Of a stretch of 18,966 nt of DNA, positions 1 through 6,191 are shown piece after piece (the stretch's first letter is position 1; each line of letters opens with the position of its first letter). Made by a program: the position numbers and the translations under genes. Origin of the DNA: Bacteroidales bacterium UBA6248 (lineage in GTDB: Bacteria > Bacteroidota > Bacteroidia > Bacteroidales > Lentimicrobiaceae); NCBI GenBank assembly GCA_002441345.1, contig DJVU01000096.1:1-18966 (forward strand). The letters run 5' to 3'. The notes beneath the pieces are model-generated. The model did not search any database and was not told where the DNA came from. It worked only from the letters and a program-made list of their open reading frames with translations.

Positions 1-1214
1 AAGGTCGAGATGATGGGTATGCTTCCGCCGCTGCGAACAGGAACCGGCTTTTTGCCGAAAGTGGTTTCGTAAGCTCTGCTGGCTGCCTGATAGGCTTTGG
101 TGTCGGTGGGGGATACATATCCCTGCCCGCCGTGCAGATTGGTAACTTTTACCTTTACATAAGGTGGTGCGATGTTCATGAAATGCTCTTCGAAGAGTTT
201 CGAAATCTCTTCATGATCCTGATGAGGGACAAGGCGCATGGAAACTTTGGCTGTAGCCTTTGAAGGCAGAACGGTTTTCGCGCCCTCGCCGGTATATCCT
301 CCCCAGATGCCGCAAACATCCAGCGTAGGCCGGATGCCTGTGCGTTCGAGGGTGGTATAACCTTTTTCTCCCCATTCTTCAGCAATGTCAATTGCTTTCT
401 TGTATTCATCCAGGTTAAAAGGAGCCTTGGCCATTTCGGCTCTTTCGGCGGCTGAGAGCTCGAGAACCTTATCGTAGAAACCGGGAATGGTTATGTGATT
501 GTTTTCGTCCATCAGGGAAGCAATCATCTTCGAGAGGATATTTATCGGATTGGCAACTGCCCCGCCGAAAAGTCCCGAGTGCAGATCGCGGTTTGGGCCG
601 GTTACTTCCACTTCAAGATAGGCAAGTCCGCGCAGTCCAACGGTAATGGAGGGGATATCCTGAGCAATCATTCCCGTATCCGAAACCAGGATTACATCTG
701 CTTTCAACATGTCTTTGTGGTCGAGGCAGAATTTTTCGAGGTTGGGTGAACCTATTTCTTCCTCTCCTTCGATCATAAACTTCACGTTGCAGGGCAGGGT
801 GCCGGTTGCTACCATGGCTTCGAAGGCTTTGGCATGCATAAAAGCCTGACCTTTATCGTCATCGGCTCCGCGGGCATAGATTTTTCCGTCGCGGATTTCG
901 GGTTCAAAAGGCGGACTCTTCCACAATTCAACCGGATCTACCGGCATAACGTCGTAGTGCCCGTAAATGAGTACGGTTGGCTTTGAAGGATCGATGATCT
1001 TTTCGCCGAAAACCACCGGATTCCCGGCTGTTGGAATAATCTCTGCCTTGTCGGCTCCGGCTTTCAGAATGGTGTTTTTCCAGTATTCGGCAGCCTTCAG
1101 CATATCGGGCTTGTGATCTGAAATTGAACTTATTGAAGGAATGCGGATAAGTCCGAACAGTTCATCGAGGAAGCGCTGTTTATTGGCTTCCAGGTAGGTG
1201 TTTAAATTTTCCAT
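1..1214 (-). CDS. M20 family metallo-dipeptidase (partial, C-terminus off the left edge)
   Basis: A di-zinc aminoacyl dipeptidase of the M20/CNDP-like family (PF01546 with a PF07687 dimerisation insert) that hydrolyses short peptides, probably in the cytoplasm since there is no signal peptide. The ATG at 1214 opens MENLNTYLEANKQRF, and about 404 codons are visible without a stop. Seen: YGHYDV with zinc ligand H86 and D88; RGADDDKGQ with bridging D119; EGEEEIGS with the general base/ligand pair E152-E153; SDTG with ligand D179. Around residues 205-220 the LHSGLFGGAVANP stretch is the start of the dimerisation lid. Full-length members have roughly 450-460 residues, so only a few dozen are missing. 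It is transcribed divergently from the secreted-protein gene at 1509. The assignment to the family is firm; the exact substrate is not readable. Confidence 0.93.
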   Translation of the reverse strand, partial: MENLNTYLEANKQRFLDELFGLIRIPSISSISDHKPDMLKAAEYWKNTILKAGADKAEIIPTAGNPVVFGEKIIDPSKPTVLIYGHYDVMPVDPVELWKSPPFEPEIRDGKIYARGADDDKGQAFMHAKAFEAMVATGTLPCNVKFMIEGEEEIGSPNLEKFCLDHKDMLKADVILVSDTGMIAQDIPSITVGLRGLAYLEVEVTGPNRDLHSGLFGGAVANPINILSKMIASLMDENNHITIPGFYDKVLELSAAERAEMAKAPFNLDEYKKAIDIAEEWGEKGYTTLERTGIRPTLDVCGIWGGYTGEGAKTVLPSKATAKVSMRLVPHQDHEEISKLFEEHFMNIAPPYVKVKVTNLHGGQGYVSPTDTKAYQAASRAYETTFGKKPVPVRSGGSIPIIST

Positions 1215-1246
1215 AAAACGTATGTTGAGTTGTCTGTTTTCCGGGC

Positions 1247-1254
1247 TAAAGTTA
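1247..1254 (-). promoter_or_regulatory. Possible -7 element for the M20 dipeptidase
   Basis: Read on the minus strand this is TAACTTTA, one mismatch from the Bacteroidota -7 consensus TAnnTTTG. It lies 32 nt before the ATG at 1214. I found no TTG/TTTG element at the expected distance upstream, so the call is weak. Confidence 0.3.
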
Positions 1255-1374
1255 AGGAATACAACTGAAGTAGCTTCCCCCATTTTTGCTAATGAATGTT
1301 AAAAGATCATTTAATAAGTTGTCTGCCAATGGCTAATGAAAAGTTTCGGAAATTTCCGGCAAGATTTGAAGCTT

Positions 1375-1407
1375 TTTAACCGGCGATTTAATAAATTTTT
1401 ATATTTG
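1375..1407 (+). promoter_or_regulatory. Bacteroidota-type promoter for the T9SS surface protein
   Basis: TATATTTG at 1400-1407 fully matches TAnnTTTG. TTTA at 1375-1378, 21 nt upstream, is one base off the -33 TTTG element. Transcription would begin near 1414. A second TAATTTTA-like string lies immediately before the ATG (from about 1494) but would give an almost leaderless mRNA, so I prefer this one. Confidence 0.5.
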
Positions 1408-1508
1408 TACCTGCCGGGGGGTTGTTTTTTCAGGATTATTCGCTTTCAATTGATTAGGGAGTAAAAACCACTTCCAGGATACTTTTCGGATAAATAATTT
1501 TAGTTATT

Positions 1509-4500
1509 ATGCGTAGAATTTTACCATCTGCCCATTTTTCGGGATTTAAACAGATCAGGCTGATCGGTCTCCCGCTTTTTACTTTTATGATGCTGCTGGT
1601 GCTTATTCCCCAACGGGCATCGGCGCAAATTCTGCCGGATTATACCGTAATTGAAGGCGTTGATCCGGAAGTGCTGGTTGAACAAATCCTGATTGGTCAA
1701 GGTGTCCAAACCTCAAACATAACCTACACAGGGGTTGTAAATGCCAGGGGTCGGTTTTTCGGTAAATCAAATCTTGGAATTGAATCAGGAGTGATACTAA
1801 CATCTGGAAGAGCAAGCTATTCCGTTGGACCAAATACACATACCAACAGAGGCGATGATAATTCCTCCGGAAGTGACCCTGACCTTAATCAGCTGGCTGG
1901 TGGTTCGACTCAGGATGTATGTATTCTTGAATTTGATTTTATCCCTCAGTCAACTATTGTTGAATTCCGGTATGCATTTGGTTCAGAAGAATATCCCGAA
2001 TATGCTAATTCAGCTTATAATGATGTTTTTGGATTTTTCATAAGTGGTCCCGGAATTTATGGGCCATTTTCGAATAATGCCGCAAATATTGCGCTAGTTC
2101 CGGGGGTGCTCCCTCCGGCCTATGTTTCCATCAATAACATTAATCACATTCACAACAGCAACTGGTATGTTAATAATTCAGGAGGTCAGTATATTGAATA
2201 CGATGGATTTACCTACAATGCATCGGAATCAAAAGTGCTTGTTGCGAAAGCCATTGTAACTCCATGTGAAACGTACCACATTAAGCTGGCGATTGCCGAT
2301 ATCTCTGACGGAGCATACGATTCAGGCGTTTTTCTGGAGGCAAACAGTTTTAACAGCGTCGGGGTTCAGGCTGCACTGTCATATTCACATGCAGTTGTGG
2401 ATACAGCAGTTGAAAACTGTAACAATGCGACGCTCAGATTTCAAATCGATAATCTGCGGGCTGATCCGTTTATTATACATTATATTCTTGAAGGCGAAGC
2501 TATTAATGGGGTTGATTATGAGTATATCCCGGACAGTGTTGTGATTGCTCCGGGAACACTGTTTGCCGATGTGGAGATTATACCCATCAGCGACGACATT
2601 CCCGAACCTACCAAGCAGATTAATGTTATTTATAACTCTTCCTTTTGTGAATATGTTCCGGATACTGCATTCATATGGATAAAGGATTATCCTGAATTCG
2701 AACTGATACCAAGCCAGAATCAAACCATTGAATGCGGCGGAACTTCGTTTATCCGGGCCGGAGCCAACGGAGGTATTGAACCCTGGAAGTATGTCTGGAA
2801 CAGCGGTAATCCGGCCGATACAACAGATATCATCAGCGTCAGCCCTCAAAGCACCACAACGTATACGGTAGAGGTAACCGATGAATGTGGTTTTGTTCAA
2901 ACTGCCGATATAACGGTAAACGTCATTGGGCCTGTTGCAACCATCATACAGGGCGATACGGTCAGCATCTGTCTAAACGAAAACATCAACCTTCACGTCG
3001 ATGGCGGTACCAGCTGGCTCTGGAGCACCGGGGAAACCACCCAAACCATCAACGTTGCACCTGCCAGCAGCTCAACCTTTACCGCAACCGTTTTCGATGA
3101 ATGCGGAAATACCGACCAAACATCAATACACGTGCTGGTCGGCCAGCCATACGCCAATGCCGGTGCCGACCAGGGTATCTGTCTCGGTCAAACGGTTACC
3201 CTGGAAGCCAACGATACCCCTAACGGATACTGGGTCTGGACGAATTTAATTACAAATGAAACGTTCGTGGGCAGAACATGGAGCGTTTCACCTGTAACCA
3301 CAACTCAGTACAGGGTAGATGTAACCGATAACTGCGGCAATACGGCCTCCGACTTTGTTGAAGTGGATGTTTTTGAACTGGATGCCGTTGCGAGCGTCGA
3401 TCTTTCCGAGATCTGCGCCGGGCAGTCTGTAGTGCTTAGCGGTGCCTCCTCGACCGGAAGCGGCTCATTTACATGGACCGATGGTACGAATACCTGGTCG
3501 GGAGAATCGGTGACCGTTACCCCGAACGGAAGCACAACGTATACACTCACCATTGACGACGGCTGCGAGGCAAGCAGCATGGTGACAGTAACCGTAAACC
3601 CATTGCCGCTTGTTACTGCTTCTTCTTCTTCTTCTGCCATTTGTCCCGACGATGCTATTACGCTTACCGGTTCCGGAGCTGTCAATTACAGCTGGACTGC
3701 CGACCCGCCGGATCCGACACTTACCGGTGCTTCTACAGCCACTCCGCAGGCTTCACCGCTGGAGAGCACAACCTACACCCTCACCGGAACGGATGCCAAA
3801 GGATGCGTTAATACTGCCGTTGCAGGTGTGATTGTTAAAGATCGCATGTATGCCGATTTTATGGTATCGCAGAATGCTGTTTGTGAAGGTGCCTTGCTGC
3901 AGATTAACTACACCGGAAATGGTCAGGGTTATGCTTCCTATGACTGGGATTTTGACGGCGGTATTACCTCGGGAAGCGGACAGGGCCCGTATTACGTGAG
4001 CTGGGACAGCCCTGGTCAGAAAAATATTACCCTTACCGTTACTCAGCTTGACTGTGTGAGTGAGCCGGTAAGTGTTGGTGTGGATGTGAATGCCATGCCC
4101 GTAGCTTCCTTCTCTAACGGACTGACGGAAGGTTGTATTCCTCTTGAAGTGAACTTTACATCCACATCTTCGGGGACTGTGGATGGTGCGGTTTATTCCT
4201 GGGATTTCGGCGGATCGGGGACGGCCGCCGGTGAAAATGCGACTACAACCTTTGCCGAAAGCGGAACCTACGATGTTACTCTTACGGTTACAAATCCGGG
4301 AGAATGCACCGATGTAACAAGTGTATCCTCCCTGGTGCATGCATGGCCTCTGCCTGCTGCCGGTTTTGAAGCTGCTCCCGAACTTGTGAGTATGAAAAAT
4401 CCGGTTGTGTCCTTTTCCAGCAATTCTACCGGCGAGGGACTCACCTATTCATGGAATACCGGCGACGGTACACTGTATACAGATTCAGCATTCTCACACA

Positions 4501-4871
4501 TTTATGCCGACTCGGGATATTATCAGGCAGTTCTCACTGTTCAGAATCAGTTCGGTTGTACCGATGTTTATGAAAAGGTGATATACATCAGCCCACGGTA
4601 TATGCTTAAAATTCCTACCGCCTTTACGCCCAACGGCGACGGTATGAACGATCAATTTCTTATCACCGGAAACGGCATAAGGGAGTTTCGCCTGAATATC
4701 TATAACCGGTGGGGATCCATGATTTTTACATCCTCTTCCATCAGCAACAGCTGGGACGGAATGGTTAACGGAGAGCCCGCACCTTCGGGTCCGTACGTTT
4801 ACCGCATCTTTTTCAGGGACGAAAACGATGAGGTAAGTGAGTATACCGGTAGTATTACCATAATAAAATGA
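1509..4871 (+). CDS. T9SS type B-sorted modular surface/secreted protein (choice-of-anchor L, Ig-like and PKD modules)
   Basis: A 1120-residue exported protein. Residues 1-39 form a signal peptide (basic start, LPLFTFMMLLVLI core, RASA-Q cleavage). About 55-283 resemble a choice-of-anchor L domain, including FGSEEYPEY and FGFFISGPG. About 288-400 resemble a Calx-beta-like beta sandwich. Residues 402-778 are five tandem Ig-like modules of 70-80 residues, each ending in a variant of STTYTVxVTDxCG and carrying a Cys pair. Residues 780-1030 hold three PKD-like modules (DWDFDGG, SWDFGG, SWNTGDG). Residues 1035-1120 (IPTAFTPNGDGMNDQF, IYNRWG, WDG, PSGPYVYRI) are the gliding-motility-associated/type B CTD that directs export by the type IX system. 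By family precedent it is an adhesin or cell-surface matrix protein; no catalytic domain is visible and the ligand is unknown. No PorP/SprF partner gene is adjacent, although type B cargo is often next to one. It stands alone between divergent and differently promoted neighbours. Confidence 0.9.
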   Translation: MRRILPSAHFSGFKQIRLIGLPLFTFMMLLVLIPQRASAQILPDYTVIEGVDPEVLVEQILIGQGVQTSNITYTGVVNARGRFFGKSNLGIESGVILTSGRASYSVGPNTHTNRGDDNSSGSDPDLNQLAGGSTQDVCILEFDFIPQSTIVEFRYAFGSEEYPEYANSAYNDVFGFFISGPGIYGPFSNNAANIALVPGVLPPAYVSINNINHIHNSNWYVNNSGGQYIEYDGFTYNASESKVLVAKAIVTPCETYHIKLAIADISDGAYDSGVFLEANSFNSVGVQAALSYSHAVVDTAVENCNNATLRFQIDNLRADPFIIHYILEGEAINGVDYEYIPDSVVIAPGTLFADVEIIPISDDIPEPTKQINVIYNSSFCEYVPDTAFIWIKDYPEFELIPSQNQTIECGGTSFIRAGANGGIEPWKYVWNSGNPADTTDIISVSPQSTTTYTVEVTDECGFVQTADITVNVIGPVATIIQGDTVSICLNENINLHVDGGTSWLWSTGETTQTINVAPASSSTFTATVFDECGNTDQTSIHVLVGQPYANAGADQGICLGQTVTLEANDTPNGYWVWTNLITNETFVGRTWSVSPVTTTQYRVDVTDNCGNTASDFVEVDVFELDAVASVDLSEICAGQSVVLSGASSTGSGSFTWTDGTNTWSGESVTVTPNGSTTYTLTIDDGCEASSMVTVTVNPLPLVTASSSSSAICPDDAITLTGSGAVNYSWTADPPDPTLTGASTATPQASPLESTTYTLTGTDAKGCVNTAVAGVIVKDRMYADFMVSQNAVCEGALLQINYTGNGQGYASYDWDFDGGITSGSGQGPYYVSWDSPGQKNITLTVTQLDCVSEPVSVGVDVNAMPVASFSNGLTEGCIPLEVNFTSTSSGTVDGAVYSWDFGGSGTAAGENATTTFAESGTYDVTLTVTNPGECTDVTSVSSLVHAWPLPAAGFEAAPELVSMKNPVVSFSSNSTGEGLTYSWNTGDGTLYTDSAFSHIYADSGYYQAVLTVQNQFGCTDVYEKVIYISPRYMLKIPTAFTPNGDGMNDQFLITGNGIREFRLNIYNRWGSMIFTSSSISNSWDGMVNGEPAPSGPYVYRIFFRDENDEVSEYTGSITIIK
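2715..3840 (+). repeat. Five tandem Ig-like protein modules (degenerate repeat within the CDS)
   Basis: Five diverged units occupy roughly residues 402-472, 473-543, 544-621, 622-698 and 699-778. Their shared ends read STTTYTVEVTDECG, SSTFTATVFDECG, TTTQYRVDVTDNCG, STTYTLTIDDGC and STTYTLTGTDAKGC, encoded near 2850, 3068, 3297, 3531 and 3766. Each unit also has an early Cys (IECGG, SICLN, GICLG, EICAG, AICPD). The repeat is clear in protein but only partly kept in DNA, so it is old rather than a recent amplification. Confidence 0.8.
3619..3635 (+). repeat. CTT trinucleotide run coding a Ser tract
   Basis: Five CTT units plus CT, read in frame as a run of five serines (ASSSSSA) at the start of the fifth Ig-like module. 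Being a triplet repeat, slippage would change Ser number and not shift the frame. Confidence 0.85.
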
Positions 4872-4880
4872 GTTATCCTC

Positions 4881-4920
4881 CGTCGTCGGACCGAGTCAGA
4901 CGGTTCGACGCATTTTCTTT
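4881..4920 (+). terminator. Possible terminator after the T9SS protein gene
   Basis: CGTCG at 4881-4885 can pair with CGACG at 4906-4910, and ACCG at 4890-4893 with CGGT at 4901-4904, leaving an internal loop. ATTTTCTTT follows at 4912-4920. It starts 10 nt after the TGA. The stem is imperfect and a rival CCGTC/GACGG pairing exists, so confidence is low. Confidence 0.33.
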
Positions 4921-5121
4921 AATCGCGGCAAGTGTATGTGTTCCGGGAGCTGGGAAGATGATAATTCTTTAGAATCCCGGGATCAGGGTTAATCAGGTAT
5001 ATCCGCGAAAGCGCATATCTGCCTGCAATGGTATTCAAAGATAACGGCTTTTTAATACAGGCAATTATACAGGATTCCACCTGTTGCTGTATGCTGGCTA
5101 ATGCAGAGATTTGTTCGACTG

Positions 5122-5153
5122 TTTGTGAATTACCATTAATTCATGTAGGTTTG
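5122..5153 (+). promoter_or_regulatory. Strong Bacteroidota-type promoter of gap
   Basis: TTTG at 5122-5125, a 20-nt spacer, then TAGGTTTG at 5146-5153, a full match to the TTTG-N19..21-TAnnTTTG consensus. Transcription would begin near 5160, giving a leader of about 20 nt before the ATG at 5179. The near-perfect match fits a highly expressed glycolytic gene. Confidence 0.72.
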
Positions 5154-5178
5154 AACGGCGAAACAAAGCACATTTCTC

Positions 5179-6189
5179 ATGACTAAAATACGGGTGGCCA
5201 TCAATGGTTTTGGCCGCATAGGAAGGGTGACGCTCAGGGCGTTATTAAAGAAAAAGAACATACAGGTGGTTGCGGTTAATGATCTTACAGATCCGTTAAC
5301 GCTTGCACATCTCCTTCGTTACGATTCGGTACACGGCAATTTTCCCGGTGAGGTGGAAGCCGGTTCCGGTTTTATGATGATCAACAGGAAAAAGGTTCTG
5401 GTTTTTTCGGAACCTTCACCCGGAGGCATCAACTGGGGTAAGTTGGGTATTGACGTAGTTATTGAATCAACGGGGAAGTTTACAGATGCTGCATCGGCGA
5501 TGAAGCACGTGGAAGCCGGTGCACGTAAAGTTATAATTTCGGCTCCTGCAAAAACCGATCACGATGAGGTGAAATATGTGGTGCTGGGAATCAACGACGA
5601 CATCATCCGCAACGACGATGTTATTATCTCAAATGCTTCCTGCACCACTAATTGCGTGGCGCCCATGATAAAGGTTCTTGATGATCTCTGGGGCGTTGAA
5701 AAGGGTTTCATCACCACCGTACACTCCTACACCAGAGATCAGAATCTGATTGATGCCCCGCATGCCGACCTGAGAAGAGCAAGGGCTGCTGCCTACAGTA
5801 TAATTCCAACAACCACCGGGGCGGCCAAGGCTGCCACTAAAATATTCCCTCATCTGAAAAAGAACCTGGGCGGAGCAGGCATCCGCGTTCCGGTGCCCGA
5901 CGGTTCACTTACCGACCTTACGTGTACGCTCAGGCATTCAACGAGTATTGAAGAAATCAATCAGGCGTTTAAAGACGCTGCTAACGGATACCTGAAAGGA
6001 ATACTTCAATATACCGAAGATCCTATTGTATCTGTCGATATACTCGGAAATCCGCACTCAGCTATTTTTGATGCAGGACTTACGGCAGTCCTGGGCGATA
6101 AAAACAAGCTTGTTAAGATCGTTGCCTGGTACGATAATGAAAGCGGATATGCCCACCGGCTGGCAGACCTGGTGGAAAAATTTGCCTGA
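5179..6189 (+). CDS. gap: Type I glyceraldehyde-3-phosphate dehydrogenase
   Basis: Oxidises and phosphorylates glyceraldehyde 3-phosphate to 1,3-bisphosphoglycerate in cytoplasmic glycolysis. At 336 residues it has the usual length. The N-terminal NAD-binding fold opens with INGFGRIGR (residues 8-16). D34 in VNDLTD is the acidic residue that normally selects NAD over NADP. The catalytic motif SNASCTTNC gives C155, with H182 in TTVHSYTRDQ as its partner. PTTTGAAKA and WYDNESGY, also family hallmarks, follow. The ATG start is fixed by the promoter and by the conserved N-terminus (TKIRVAINGFG). It appears to be its own transcription unit. Its TGA ends 2 nt before the stop of ppk1 on the other strand, leaving no private terminator. 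I call it gap rather than gapA or gapB because paralogues outside the window are unknown. Confidence 0.97.
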   Translation: MTKIRVAINGFGRIGRVTLRALLKKKNIQVVAVNDLTDPLTLAHLLRYDSVHGNFPGEVEAGSGFMMINRKKVLVFSEPSPGGINWGKLGIDVVIESTGKFTDAASAMKHVEAGARKVIISAPAKTDHDEVKYVVLGINDDIIRNDDVIISNASCTTNCVAPMIKVLDDLWGVEKGFITTVHSYTRDQNLIDAPHADLRRARAAAYSIIPTTTGAAKAATKIFPHLKKNLGGAGIRVPVPDGSLTDLTCTLRHSTSIEEINQAFKDAANGYLKGILQYTEDPIVSVDILGNPHSAIFDAGLTAVLGDKNKLVKIVAWYDNESGYAHRLADLVEKFA

Positions 6190-6191
6190 AA

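Larger units (their letters stand above)
1215..1508. other. Divergent intergenic region between dipeptidase and T9SS protein
   Basis: 294 nt of AT-rich non-coding sequence between two divergent starts. It holds promoter-like sequences in both directions (listed separately) and no reading frame or RNA gene I can support. The plus-strand 5' leader would be about 95 nt. Confidence 0.7.
4872..5178. other. Intergenic region, T9SS gene to gap
   Basis: 307 nt without a supportable reading frame. It contains the imperfect hairpin at 4881-4910, a perfect 10-bp palindrome ATCCCGGGAT at 4974-4983 that could be a binding site or chance, and the gap promoter at 5122-5153. Confidence 0.6.

Noticed and set aside
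2385..2900. 171-codon minus-strand open frame inside the surface-protein gene
   Set aside because: It is antisense to a well-supported coding region, has no recognisable domain and no promoter; the same holds for the other antisense frames at 3305-3685 and 3753-4340.
4880..4910. tRNA-like string GGTTCGACGC after the surface-protein gene
   Set aside because: No acceptor, D or anticodon arms can be formed around it.
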